Both the position numbers and the translations under genes were made by a program. Below, in pieces: positions 36,298 through 45,658 of a stretch of 64,000 nucleotides of DNA. Positions within the stretch are counted from its first letter, which is position 1; the number at the start of each line of letters is the position of its first letter. The DNA is taken from the IMG/VR virus record IMGVR_UViG_3300024346_000031, positions 1 to 64,000 of that record; one strand, given 5' to 3'. The notes below the pieces were generated by a model. It was not told where the DNA came from, made no database searches, and worked only from the letters and a program-made list of their open reading frames with translations. The stretch is from a virus.

Positions 36298-39200
36298 ATG
36301 TCCTGTGAAAATAAAAAAGCAAGTTTAGACGAATTAATTATAGATATATCAAAAGATATTGAATTAAATCAAAAAGAATTAGGGTTCGATATATCTAATT
36401 TAACCTCAATCGATTCTTTAAAGGGAATTATAGATGAACTTACTTCTCAGGATCTATGTAAATCTCCATCTAACCCTGTTTTTTCAATGGAACAACTAAG
36501 TGAAGTTGGTTGCGATAAGGATTCTTCTAATGAATTACCTAATATAAACGTAAATTTAGGAGATATAAATACTTCGGCTAATGAAAAATCACATAGCTGT
36601 CAGGATGCGTTGAATAAAGCTAATATTATATTAAAAGCAGAACAGGAGGAATATTCAGATTTAAACATACTACTTCAAAAGCTTTTAGAATATCAGGACA
36701 ATTACAAAGTTTTGAATGAATATTACGTTGAAAGGTCTAAAGAGTCAGCGCGGCTTTTAAATTTATTTCAACCTATATTAAAAGAAATACGTAGATTAGA
36801 AAACCTTTATCAAGAAGTATTAGCAGAGAGATCTGATATTTTAGTTCAGAGGAATTCTGCATCATACTTTTCAGCTGAACGCTCTGCTTTAACAGATACA
36901 TATAACAAGTTATCTCTTGAATTAAACACTATATCTAACGAGAAGTCAGAATCTGAAAATGAATTATCGTCAGTGACAAGCCAAGAAGATATTTTTTCAG
37001 ACACTGGTTTCTCTTCCGCTGTATCATCACTTTTCGATACCGGAACAAATTACTCTAGTTATTTTTATTATGCAGTTAACAACTTTTTAGACGCAGCTGG
37101 CTTTAGTCAAATAAAAAATTCAATAGAGCAATACTCAACATGTGTAAAAGCAAATTCTAATTTATCATATAATGTAAACACATATATTGAAACACCAATT
37201 ATAGAATTTTCAATAGATTTCATAGGTATAAATTTTATAAAATCTCAAAAGGATTTGTATAATGAAGAAACAGGGAAAAGAACAAATGTTGATTTTAATT
37301 TTAAAATCAAGGATAACCCAAGACTTCTTAAAAACGATTATTTTAATAATACACCCGGTTTAAATATAACAAATGCTAGCTTCGACAAAACGTTTTCTGG
37401 AGTACTTTACGAAGAATATTATAATAAATTAAACGATCCTATTAATAATTTATTTTCTTTAAACGAAAGAGGATTGACTAGTACAGAATCGTTAATAGAT
37501 ACTAATCTTAAAGACAAAACCTTTAATAAAAAGAGAGAGGGTTCATCGGAGTATTACATACAAGATCAGCAAAAATTAGAGTCTTTCTATGAAAACTTTG
37601 AAATAAATTTAGCAAACAAAAAAGAATTAATACGAAATGAAAAAGTAAAACCTGCATTTTCATTAGTATCATTGAACTTAAAAAAGCTAGCTAGGGTCGA
37701 TATCAAGCTTTTATTAATGATAGGTGGAGCTAATGTAAACATTCTAGATGAAAGTAACAATTTAAGCACAATCGTAGAGTCCATATCTGCTTCTCAAGAA
37801 GATTTTATAACAAAGATAACTAACTTAGAATCTGAAATATCTAGGATAAAATTAAGAATGAAAGAAATTAAACCTACATCTGATAGGGTTAAATCATTAT
37901 TAATAGAATTTGATAGTAATTGTTTTTCTAAAGAAAATCTAGAAGTGTCCGACTCTTTATTAGAGAAAAAAGCAGAAGATATAAAAGGTAACGATCCCTT
38001 TGGAATAGATTCTTTAAATGAAACAGATCCTACTATGCCAACGTTGTTAGATCTTAAATATTGGTTAGAATTTTCAAAGGTTCTAAATAAAGTAGCACTT
38101 TTACCTTTACCTGAAAATCCAACAACTTTAAGATATTGGCCTGTAGGTTTATTTTTTCCAACTCCAGCTGGTACTCTGATAAAGATTCCGTTACCTATAA
38201 TCTGGATACCATTAATAGTTATACCTAGTCCCACTGGCGTTATAGTGGTTTTCTTAACTATAAATGGTATCTTTATAAGTCCTATTATGTTTACTATAAA
38301 TGCAACCGGGACTAAACAACATTTACTTACTGTTAGAGGTCCGAGTAAGCAATTTGGTTACTCCGGAGATTCAATTAGTGATTTGCTTAAAATTCCTTTA
38401 AATATAGTAGCTGCTAAAAAATCGGTTTTAAATAAAGGATTGCTTTCTAAATTACCAGAAAACGAAAAAGAAGAATACGAAATAAAACTAGAAGCTTTAG
38501 AAAAAAAATTAAGTAAAGCAAAACCTGAGTCTTACAAGTATAAACGAATACAGATTAAAATATCTGATCTAAAAGAATCTGTTTCTGGAAAATCAGAAGA
38601 CGAAAAAACAGTAGAAGCATTAGATAAAAAAGAGTCTGCTGAAGACGCTATAAACAAAGCTAAAGATTCTATAAAAGATAAAATGAATCAGTTAGGAGAA
38701 CCTGAGTTTTTAAATAGTTTAAATATTCAAAACGAAATAGAAAACATAAGGTTACAAAAACGCAAAGAAATAGACGAGGTATACAAATCGGACCTTTCTC
38801 CTAAAGAAAAAAGAAAAAAGCTAAAAACATTAAGAAATGAATTAAAAAAAGAAGGTATATCTAAAGAGTCAAAAGAGGAAGCTATAAAAAAAGACGTCAT
38901 GGAATTCTTTGAAAAATTAAAGCTTCCTTCTATTAAAATACCAGCTGATTCTACTAAACTTAATCCTCCGCCTACACCTTTGTCACAATTAAAGGAATCT
39001 ACCGAAGAAAGTATAAGTGATTATAAAAATGATCCAACTGCAGATAGAAATAGAATAGTGAAAGATATGATGAAGCGGGAACTTCCTAGTATATCAGACT
39101 TAATAAACATTAATGATATACCTGTAAATTCAAAAAATAGAATAGTCATATCAGATAGTTATTTAAAAATTAAGGATAAACTGAATCAAATAAATGAAGC

Positions 39201-39813
39201 CATTATCGATACCCTAAAAGGAAGCGTTAATTTAAACACGAAACAGATTGAAACTAAAATAGAAGAACTAAAAAAAGATATTTCTTTAGAAGAAAATAGA
39301 ACCGCTAAAAGGAAATTAAAAACAAGTCTTAGAAAAGAGGAATCTATCTTAAATAATTACAACAAATCTGAGGAATTTAAAAAAGACAACTCTTTAAACA
39401 AAGACAAAAGAAAAGAAATATCTGATGTAAAATTTAAATTTAACGCGTTTAAACGCTTAGATGAGATGTTACCTACTAAGGTTGATTTTTTACCAAGTAA
39501 AAGTGATATATTACCAATAACTCAAGCTGGGTCTTTGCTTAAAACTTATATAGATTCTTTAAAATTAAATGACGTTAAATCTATTTTTGGAGGAGCAGAT
39601 GAAATAACTGTATCATCTATACAAGATGTATATTTTAATATTTTAAATAAAGAAATTCCTAATGATTTAATAATGAAAAATGAAACCAGTGCTAAAGATA
39701 TTCTAAAATCTTCATCCGGTGTTCTGTCCTCTATAGCTATTCCTTCTAAATCTATAAATTTACTTAAACCTTTTACTATGTCTAAAAAGATTCCAATCGA
39801 TTTAAACATGTGA
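36298..39813 (+). CDS. Large coiled-coil virion-type protein
   Basis: A 1171-aa Lys/Glu/Ser-rich protein. The N-terminal third has helices with Cys residues and a coiled coil (EIRRLENLYQEVLAERSDIL). Around residues 615-680 is a strongly hydrophobic, Pro-rich stretch (VGLFFPTPAGTLIKIPLP, IIWIPLIVIPSPTGVIVVF) that could insert in a membrane or line a tube. The C-terminal 450 residues are long charged helices. This helix-hydrophobic-helix layout is compatible with a tape-measure or injected virion protein, but no family is recognised. It stops at TGA (39811-39813), and the next base begins an ATG in the same frame. Confidence 0.55.
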   Translation: MSCENKKASLDELIIDISKDIELNQKELGFDISNLTSIDSLKGIIDELTSQDLCKSPSNPVFSMEQLSEVGCDKDSSNELPNINVNLGDINTSANEKSHSCQDALNKANIILKAEQEEYSDLNILLQKLLEYQDNYKVLNEYYVERSKESARLLNLFQPILKEIRRLENLYQEVLAERSDILVQRNSASYFSAERSALTDTYNKLSLELNTISNEKSESENELSSVTSQEDIFSDTGFSSAVSSLFDTGTNYSSYFYYAVNNFLDAAGFSQIKNSIEQYSTCVKANSNLSYNVNTYIETPIIEFSIDFIGINFIKSQKDLYNEETGKRTNVDFNFKIKDNPRLLKNDYFNNTPGLNITNASFDKTFSGVLYEEYYNKLNDPINNLFSLNERGLTSTESLIDTNLKDKTFNKKREGSSEYYIQDQQKLESFYENFEINLANKKELIRNEKVKPAFSLVSLNLKKLARVDIKLLLMIGGANVNILDESNNLSTIVESISASQEDFITKITNLESEISRIKLRMKEIKPTSDRVKSLLIEFDSNCFSKENLEVSDSLLEKKAEDIKGNDPFGIDSLNETDPTMPTLLDLKYWLEFSKVLNKVALLPLPENPTTLRYWPVGLFFPTPAGTLIKIPLPIIWIPLIVIPSPTGVIVVFLTINGIFISPIMFTINATGTKQHLLTVRGPSKQFGYSGDSISDLLKIPLNIVAAKKSVLNKGLLSKLPENEKEEYEIKLEALEKKLSKAKPESYKYKRIQIKISDLKESVSGKSEDEKTVEALDKKESAEDAINKAKDSIKDKMNQLGEPEFLNSLNIQNEIENIRLQKRKEIDEVYKSDLSPKEKRKKLKTLRNELKKEGISKESKEEAIKKDVMEFFEKLKLPSIKIPADSTKLNPPPTPLSQLKESTEESISDYKNDPTADRNRIVKDMMKRELPSISDLININDIPVNSKNRIVISDSYLKIKDKLNQINEAIIDTLKGSVNLNTKQIETKIEELKKDISLEENRTAKRKLKTSLRKEESILNNYNKSEEFKKDNSLNKDKRKEISDVKFKFNAFKRLDEMLPTKVDFLPSKSDILPITQAGSLLKTYIDSLKLNDVKSIFGGADEITVSSIQDVYFNILNKEIPNDLIMKNETSAKDILKSSSGVLSSIAIPSKSINLLKPFTMSKKIPIDLNM

Positions 39814-40416
39814 ATGGAACCTCTAAGAAAAAAGATAGAAAATGACATGCAAAATTTAAATGGATGTTTGCCGGTAGATATAGATAACAACTTTAGTAAT
39901 CTTAATCCAACTGATATCAAAGTATATTTGGAAGATAGTATTTTGTCTAAATTAGATGACTTATTAAGTATCATTTCTCCTATATACGCTATAATATCTT
40001 TTCTAAAGTCAACTAAGGGGATAAATTTATCTCAATCTCAAATATCCTCATTTCTAAAACCTCCGTTCGGTTCTTTAGATTTTGCTTTATTTACAGCAGA
40101 TGCTTTAATTAAAATAAATTCGCCTAACTCTGCGAACATGCCTTCATTTAATTTAGAAGCTTTGCAAAAAGCAAAAAGTGTTATAGATGAAGTAGTATCT
40201 CCCATAATGGATAATCCCGCTAGTTATATAATACCAGCAAGTACGGCTAGCATTGGATTGTCTGACACTCTACGAGTATTTCATCCAGTAATGAAAGCAG
40301 ATGATATTCCACCTTGGGAAAGATTGTCGAGTAGAAACTTTTTATTTGTATTATTTCTAGATGAATTTATTTCAGAAGCCGCTAAAAAAGTAGGATTTTT
40401 TAGATCATTTATTTAA
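39814..40416 (+). CDS. Hypothetical protein, in frame after TGA of the preceding gene
   Basis: A 200-aa protein starting MEPLRKKIENDMQNLNGCLP. It directly follows the stop of the 1171-aa gene (ATG TGA ATG) in the same frame, so it could be made by stop-restart coupling, or as a readthrough extension giving a ~1372-aa fusion. It is helical, with a hydrophobic segment LLSIISPIYAIISFL and an aromatic C-terminus (NFLFVLFLDEFISEAAKKVG). No family recognised. Probably a partner of the upstream protein. Confidence 0.5.
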   Translation: MEPLRKKIENDMQNLNGCLPVDIDNNFSNLNPTDIKVYLEDSILSKLDDLLSIISPIYAIISFLKSTKGINLSQSQISSFLKPPFGSLDFALFTADALIKINSPNSANMPSFNLEALQKAKSVIDEVVSPIMDNPASYIIPASTASIGLSDTLRVFHPVMKADDIPPWERLSSRNFLFVLFLDEFISEAAKKVGFFRSFI

Positions 40417-40423
40417 AACTAAA

Positions 40424-40451
40424 AGTACTTTTTTCAATATAATATTTAAAA
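40424..40451 (+). promoter_or_regulatory. Host-type promoter element before the S1-like gene
   Basis: AGTACTTTTTTCAATATAATAT (TAnnTTT-like box then ATATAATAT) is followed by an A-rich leader of about 15 bases without Shine-Dalgarno sequence before the ATG at 40461. Confidence 0.4.
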
Positions 40452-40460
40452 ATATAAAAT

Positions 40461-41654
40461 ATGCAAAACAGTAGCCGGGAATATGGACAACCATTAGATG
40501 ATTTTGACTGGGATAATCTATCTAATGACAAATATAATAAGAAAGTAATTATATCTGAACAAGATCGTAAAGAGAATACTAAGATATTATGTAAAGAGCC
40601 ATATGCACAGGAATTATATGACATGTATAAGAAATATGAAGAAAATAGTTCTGTTAATCCTTACGTAAGCAAAGATTTAGAAATAGGCCAATTATATAAA
40701 GTAAATGCCAAAAGTATATGCTTGAAAACAGGAGTTATTAAATCTATTGAGGAGAACTCCGGTGTTGAGATAAGTATTCCATTAAAAGAATATGGAGGTG
40801 ACTTAGATGAGCTTAAAAGTGGAATAGGCACAGCTTTTAAAGTCATGCTCTACAAATCAACTGGGAATTGCGAATATATTGCTTCTGAAAAGAAAAGTAG
40901 ATCTATTAATTATAGAGATGAACTTATTGCACATTTAGAAAATAATACATGGTTCGATGTAACTATAAGAAAACTAATTAAGGGTGGATATATTGCTACC
41001 TATAAGAACGAAATAGATTGTTTTATACCAGGATCACAAGCAGGTGCCAATGTTATAAAAGACTTTTCTATTCTTTTAAACAAGACTATTTCAGTCATGG
41101 TAGACAACTATGATAAATCTAATAACTTATTCATCGTTTCTTATAAAAAATATATTAAACATAGTTTACCTGAAAAAGTATCTGATTTAAGGTTTGGTAA
41201 AATGTATACGGGTAAGTTAACTAACAAACCATATCCTTTTGGAGTATTCGTTGAATTAGAAAATTACTATACTGGTCTTGTTCATAGCTCAGATTTTGAA
41301 AATTACGATGAGGTTTCTAGAAACTTAAGAGCAGGAGATGATATAGATGTTTACGTTAAAGGTGTTACTTATAAGAAAAATCAGTATAGAATAGTATTGT
41401 CTCTTAAAAAAGAATCTATACCGGATGAACTTATAAAATGGGATAATTTAAAAGAAGATTTAGAAGGAAATACATTTGATTTTACTGAACATGAAACAAA
41501 GAGAAATACTATTGTAATGTATTATAATGGAGAGTCAGTAGAGTTACAATTAGGTAAACAGTATAGAGATCTTAAAGTATCTGACTTTTCTAAAGTACTG
41601 ATTCATCATGTAGATTCTTTAAATAAAGTTATGAATTTTTCATTAATTAATTAA
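40461..41654 (+). CDS. Ribosomal protein S1-like translation factor
   Basis: A 397-aa protein. Residues 13-20 (DDFDWDNL) reproduce the conserved N-terminal signature that I recall from Bacteroidetes bS1 (E/DDFxWD). Three S1/OB repeats follow: ~74-145 (degenerate), ~162-233 (GGYIATYKNEIDCFIPGSQAG, IVSYKKYI) and ~241-317 (MYTGKLTNKPYPFGVFVELE, YTGLVHSSDF, IVLSLKK). GG.I...I..FiPGSQ and YGVF.eL...GL.H are typical S1 elements. Host S1 has six repeats, so this is a shortened version. bS1 brings mRNA to the 30S subunit; in hosts that barely use Shine-Dalgarno pairing, a phage version could bias initiation to phage mRNA. That role is inference. Confidence 0.88.
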   Translation: MQNSSREYGQPLDDFDWDNLSNDKYNKKVIISEQDRKENTKILCKEPYAQELYDMYKKYEENSSVNPYVSKDLEIGQLYKVNAKSICLKTGVIKSIEENSGVEISIPLKEYGGDLDELKSGIGTAFKVMLYKSTGNCEYIASEKKSRSINYRDELIAHLENNTWFDVTIRKLIKGGYIATYKNEIDCFIPGSQAGANVIKDFSILLNKTISVMVDNYDKSNNLFIVSYKKYIKHSLPEKVSDLRFGKMYTGKLTNKPYPFGVFVELENYYTGLVHSSDFENYDEVSRNLRAGDDIDVYVKGVTYKKNQYRIVLSLKKESIPDELIKWDNLKEDLEGNTFDFTEHETKRNTIVMYYNGESVELQLGKQYRDLKVSDFSKVLIHHVDSLNKVMNFSLIN

Positions 41655-41709
41655 TAAAAAACATATCCACTTGTTTCGGTTTACTATAATCTTAAATAAA
41701 TAAATCTGT

Positions 41710-41742
41710 AATGGGCAACCCCTAAAAGGATTGCCCATTTTT
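41710..41742 (+). terminator. Rho-independent terminator upstream of nrdB
   Basis: AATGGGCAA/TTGCCCATT 9-bp stem with a 12-nt loop followed by TTTTT. It closes the S1-like transcript. A TAAATAAATAAA late-like tract sits immediately upstream (41693-41705). Confidence 0.85.
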
Positions 41743-41790
41743 AAACTGATAGATCTTGCAAAAAGGTTTATATTAAAAATAATTTTACGT

Positions 41791-42750
41791 ATGTATTTAA
41801 AAAATTCTGACACTGAGAAAAGATATTCTATATTTCCAATTAAAAATCAAGATTTATGGGATGCTTATAAAGCCGCTGAAAAACAAACTTGGGTTGCCGA
41901 GGAAGTCAATTTAGCTCAAGACGACTATAATTCATTGAGTGACGATGAAAAATTCTACTTAAAAAATATACTTGCCTTTTTTACTATATCAGATGGTTTA
42001 GTAATAGACAATTTATGTGATAATGTAATAGACAATGTAGAAATATCAGAAGCAAAATATTATTATAATCATCAAATGTTCATGGAACAAGTTCATGCTA
42101 ATGGATATGCTCTACTAATAGATACATACATAGATGATCCTGAAGAAAAAAACAAGTTGTTTAATTCTATGTTAACTAATGATGCTGTTAGAGACAAAGC
42201 GGAATGGGCAGAAAATTGGTTAAATAATGGTTCTTTTGTTGAAAAATTAATAGCTTTCGCTTGCGTTGAAGGCATTGCTTTTTCTTCAGTTTTCGCTGGA
42301 GTATTTTGGTTTAGAAGTAGAAATAAAATGCCAGGGTTAGCTGAAATGAATGAACTTATATTAAGAGATGAGTCTTTTCATTACGAGTTTGCTTTACAAA
42401 TGTTTAATAATTACGTAAAAGAAGAACATAAACCTTCTAAAGAAAGAATTAAAGAAGTTATACTTTCTTGTTTTGAAACTGAAAAAACTTTTGTAGAAAA
42501 AAGCTTACCCGATGGACTTCAAGGTATGTCCAAACAAATGATGATTGAATATGTTGAATTTGTAACAGATATTGTATTGAATGATTTCATAGGAGAAACA
42601 AAATTTAGTACAAAAAATCCTTTAGACTTCATGAAAAAGATAGGATTGTCTTCAAAAAACAATTTCTTTGAGAGAAGAACGGGCGGAGGATATACTAGAG
42701 TAGATATACCTACCAGTAATTTAGGTATATTTGATGACGCAGACTTTTAA
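41791..42750 (+). CDS. nrdB: Ribonucleotide reductase class Ia small subunit
   Basis: About 319 aa from the ATG at 41791 (MYLKNSDTEKRYSIF). A TTG 60 bp upstream is in frame but falls inside the terminator stem, so I reject it. The di-iron ligands and radical tyrosine are present: WVAEEVNLAQDD, FMEQVHANGY (E, H and Tyr in the spacing of E115, H118, Y122 of E. coli NrdB), FACVEGIAF and LRDESFHYEF. It makes the tyrosyl radical for dNTP synthesis together with NrdA, whose gene starts 18 bp downstream. The C-terminus NLGIFDDADF is the NrdA-binding tail type. Confidence 0.96.
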   Translation: MYLKNSDTEKRYSIFPIKNQDLWDAYKAAEKQTWVAEEVNLAQDDYNSLSDDEKFYLKNILAFFTISDGLVIDNLCDNVIDNVEISEAKYYYNHQMFMEQVHANGYALLIDTYIDDPEEKNKLFNSMLTNDAVRDKAEWAENWLNNGSFVEKLIAFACVEGIAFSSVFAGVFWFRSRNKMPGLAEMNELILRDESFHYEFALQMFNNYVKEEHKPSKERIKEVILSCFETEKTFVEKSLPDGLQGMSKQMMIEYVEFVTDIVLNDFIGETKFSTKNPLDFMKKIGLSSKNNFFERRTGGGYTRVDIPTSNLGIFDDADF

Positions 42751-42768
42751 TATAAAAAAAATAGACAG

Positions 42769-44937
42769 ATGAAAATAATAAAAAGAGATGGCTCAAAGCA
42801 GTCTTTTATGCCTAATAAAATTTTAAGTAGAATAAAAACCCAATCTATAGGGCTTAGTATCAAAGCTGAAAAGTTATTTCAAAGAGTTATTCCACACATA
42901 AAAGACGGAATGACAGCAACTGACATTGATGAAATAATAGCCTTTCAGACTGCTGATTTACAAATAGAACACCCCGACTACGCTATTTTAGGAGGTAGGA
43001 TATTGATATCTAGACAAGGAAAGCTATTAGAGGTAGAAGAGAAAGAAATAGATGAAAAATTTGATTCATTTGCCGCTTCTACGTTTCTTACTAAATATTC
43101 TCAAAAAGATAACGATAAGAGGCCTATTGAAATACCTTCTATGATGTATAATAGAGTTGCTTCTCACTTGTATCCTGATTCATTCAAAGATAGGAGAAAG
43201 TTATTAAATGAATTATATGCTAAAAGAGGAAATTTTGCAACTCCTATTCTTTCTAATTCAGGCGTAGAAGGAAGAAACGGGTTAATTAGTTGCAATCTTA
43301 CTACTCTCATGGATGATAGTATAGAAGGAATAAATGCCACCTTAGATAAAATAGCTCATGGATCAAAAGAAGGATCCGGTATAGGTTTTTGTATAGACAT
43401 GTTAAGGAGTAGTAAGAGCATGGTCAATAGTTTTAAAGGACATGCCGGAGGTGTCGTTAGATTCGCAGACATGGTTCAAGCTAAAATGAGATTCTTTAAA
43501 CAGGGAAATAGATCAGGTAGCTGTGCATTATACTTATCAGTATGGCATAGAGATATAATGCCTTTTTTAGAATTAAGATTACCTATAGGAGAAGAACTAA
43601 ATAGAGCTAGGGATCTTTTTACTGCTATTACTATTGATAACGTTTTTATGGAAGCTTTAACAAATGGAGGAAAGTACCATTTGTTTTGTCCTAATGATAT
43701 TAAAAAAGCAGGATTAAAGCCTTTTTATGAAATACATGGAGAAGAATTTAAAGAAGAATACAATAAAGCAGTTGAATTAGGAATAGGAGAAGAAATTGAT
43801 CCTAGGAAAATTTGGGATGCAGCTATTAGATCTCAAGTTGAAAGTGGAACTCCTTATACTTTTTATAAAGACAATGCTAACGTTCGTAATATGCAAAAAA
43901 ACATAGGTATTGTAAATCAATCTAATCTATGTATCGAAATAATGCAAGCAAGTAAGCCTGAATACACACCTCAGTGTACCTTAGCCTCTGTAAATCTAGC
44001 TGAACATGATTCTTTAAAGAGTATAGCTAAAACCACTAAAGTACTCGTAAGAGCCCTTAATAGGGTCATTGATAAAAATAAATGGTCAGACGAATGGAGT
44101 AAAAACGCAGGAGAAGATCAAAGAGCAATAGCAATAGGAGTAGCTGGTCTTGCTGATTTTTTCGCTAAAAAGAAAATTTCTTTTGAAAGTGAAGATGCTA
44201 AAACATGGAATCACGATATATTTGAAACAATGTATAAAGCGGCTGTTGAAGAGAGTATGTCTATTGCTATTGAAGACGATAATTCTTATCCAGCATGGGA
44301 AGGAAGTCCTTATAGTAAAGGTGAAACTTATATAGAAGGATGGTCCCCTGTGAAAAAAGGTGAACCTATTCCTATGAAAAATTCTTTACTTTTAGGTCTA
44401 ATGCCCACTGCCTCAAGCGCAATATTATTAGGGGCCTTTGAATGTTTTGAACCTATTACATCTAACGTTTTTACTAGAATGGTTGGAGATGGTGAATTTA
44501 TTGTAGTTAATAAATATTTAGCAAGGGAATTAGATGAATTAGGCCTATGGAACGATAATATACGAAATAAAATAATAGCTAACGAAGGAAGCGTTCAAGA
44601 AATTCAAGAAATTCCAGATGACATTAGATATAGATATAAAACAGTATGGGAAATACCTCAAAAGGTTCTTTTAGACTTAGCTATTATTAGAAATAAATTT
44701 ATAGATCAGTCTCAAAGTTTAAACGTATACCATAGGGATGCTAAATATAGCAAAATATCAAGCGCTTTAGTATATGCTTGGAAAAATGGTCTTAAAACTG
44801 GATCGTATTACACAAGAACAGAACCTAAATTAGGTAAAAACAAGAAATTATCAGCTTCTGAAAATAATTCTACTAAAGCTCCTAAAAGACCTGAAAACTC
44901 AATGTTTACTTGCGCTGGAGGTGGATGTGACGCATAA
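42769..44937 (+). CDS. nrdA: Ribonucleotide reductase class Ia large subunit
   Basis: A 722-aa protein. An N-terminal ATP-cone is present (KIIKRDGSKQSFMPNKI ... EHPDYAILGGRI), so allosteric activity control by ATP/dATP is possible. The active site is complete: SCNLTTL (first Cys), QSNLCIEIMQ (Asn, Cys, Glu) and PQCTLASVNL (second Cys). The C-terminal shuttle pair CAGGGC is intact. It reduces ribonucleoside diphosphates for phage DNA synthesis, with NrdB. No thioredoxin or glutaredoxin gene is adjacent. Confidence 0.97.
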   Translation: MKIIKRDGSKQSFMPNKILSRIKTQSIGLSIKAEKLFQRVIPHIKDGMTATDIDEIIAFQTADLQIEHPDYAILGGRILISRQGKLLEVEEKEIDEKFDSFAASTFLTKYSQKDNDKRPIEIPSMMYNRVASHLYPDSFKDRRKLLNELYAKRGNFATPILSNSGVEGRNGLISCNLTTLMDDSIEGINATLDKIAHGSKEGSGIGFCIDMLRSSKSMVNSFKGHAGGVVRFADMVQAKMRFFKQGNRSGSCALYLSVWHRDIMPFLELRLPIGEELNRARDLFTAITIDNVFMEALTNGGKYHLFCPNDIKKAGLKPFYEIHGEEFKEEYNKAVELGIGEEIDPRKIWDAAIRSQVESGTPYTFYKDNANVRNMQKNIGIVNQSNLCIEIMQASKPEYTPQCTLASVNLAEHDSLKSIAKTTKVLVRALNRVIDKNKWSDEWSKNAGEDQRAIAIGVAGLADFFAKKKISFESEDAKTWNHDIFETMYKAAVEESMSIAIEDDNSYPAWEGSPYSKGETYIEGWSPVKKGEPIPMKNSLLLGLMPTASSAILLGAFECFEPITSNVFTRMVGDGEFIVVNKYLARELDELGLWNDNIRNKIIANEGSVQEIQEIPDDIRYRYKTVWEIPQKVLLDLAIIRNKFIDQSQSLNVYHRDAKYSKISSALVYAWKNGLKTGSYYTRTEPKLGKNKKLSASENNSTKAPKRPENSMFTCAGGGCDA

Positions 44938-44940
44938 TTA

Positions 44941-44985
44941 AAAGTTCTGTGTTAATCACAGACTTTAGGACCGGGATAGTTCCGG
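44941..44985 (+). other. Two small hairpins in the nrdA 3' region
   Basis: AAAG-TCTGTG-ttaat-CACAGA-CTTT (44941-44966, one bulged base) is followed by a CCGG-gatagtt-CCGG hairpin (44971-44985). With the terminator hairpin they form three consecutive stems in a 169-bp gene-free gap. They could be mRNA 3' end protection or a small RNA; a canonical tRNA fold is absent. Confidence 0.45.
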
Positions 44986-44991
44986 AATATT

Positions 44992-45023
44992 AAAGCAGGG
45001 GATTCGCTACTCCTGCTTTTTTT
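44992..45023 (+). terminator. Rho-independent terminator after nrdA
   Basis: AAAGCAGGGG-attcgcta-CTCCTGCTTT, a 10-bp stem with one G-U, followed by a T-run. Confidence 0.85.
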
Positions 45024-45106
45024 ATTTTACAATAAGATTAGAGTTTTGTAAACTTACTATTTTGATTTACTTATTCGAATAAATAAATTAAATAAAGATG
45101 TAAACC

Positions 45107-45649
45107 GTGGTAAAAAGATACATAAAAGATTTTAATAATTTTATACTAATCGAACAAGATATGGGTATGGGCATGGGTATGGAAGAAGACGGACAACAAC
45201 CCGCTGCTCCAAAACAAAAATTCTACTCTTTCATATTTTTAGACGATGGTAAGAAAATATCATCAACAGGACCTTTAGAAAAAAGATATAACTTATATAG
45301 AATAAAAGAGACTGAGCTAGACGCTTGGATAGATAAAAGTATATCTTCTAAAAAAGAAAGATTATCAGACGCCACTAGTACTGAAATAGATAAAGTAAAA
45401 CTAGATGTTAAAAACGCTATTATAGGAGAAAGATTTTCAATATCAAACATAGACAGATCTTTTTTAAAGAAATTTAAAAACGATGTTAAAGCTGGTTTGA
45501 TAGACGGTACTGATTCAGTTCAACATTACAAAGATAAGAATAATAAAGACGCCTATAACTCTTTAGAAACTATTACTGTAGAATTTGATAAAAACAATAT
45601 ACCAGTAACCACTGAGCTAGAAGTTACATTTATTGAAACAGAAAAATAA
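45107..45649 (+). CDS. Putative capsid-internal protein, GTG start
   Basis: A 180-aa protein whose start must be GTG at 45107: the in-frame ATG at 45098 is followed at once by TAA. The N-terminus VKRYIKDFNNFILIE|QDMG fits a T4-type capsid-targeting peptide with an LxE protease site, which supports this start. Next come MGMGMGME and QQPAAPKQ linkers, then a Lys-rich alpha/beta body (FYSFIFLDDGKKISSTG, LETITVEFDKNN). Family unknown. It is 9 bp upstream of the metalloprotease-like gene with a similar N-terminus. Confidence 0.55.
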   Translation: MVKRYIKDFNNFILIEQDMGMGMGMEEDGQQPAAPKQKFYSFIFLDDGKKISSTGPLEKRYNLYRIKETELDAWIDKSISSKKERLSDATSTEIDKVKLDVKNAIIGERFSISNIDRSFLKKFKNDVKAGLIDGTDSVQHYKDKNNKDAYNSLETITVEFDKNNIPVTTELEVTFIETEK

Positions 45650-45658
45650 GTAAATTCT

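Noticed and set aside
36298-39813. Assignment as tape measure protein
   Set aside because: Long helices and a hydrophobic stretch fit, but Cys content, the separate location and lack of motif leave it unproven; kept as virion-type protein only.
41731-41790. TTG start extending NrdB by 20 residues
   Set aside because: The extension overlaps the 3' arm of a clear terminator; MYLKNSDTEKRYS at 41791 is a normal NrdB start.
44941-45023. tRNA gene after nrdA
   Set aside because: GGATTCGCTACTCC looks like a T-arm, but there is no acceptor stem pairing or D-arm and the hairpin runs into a T-tract.
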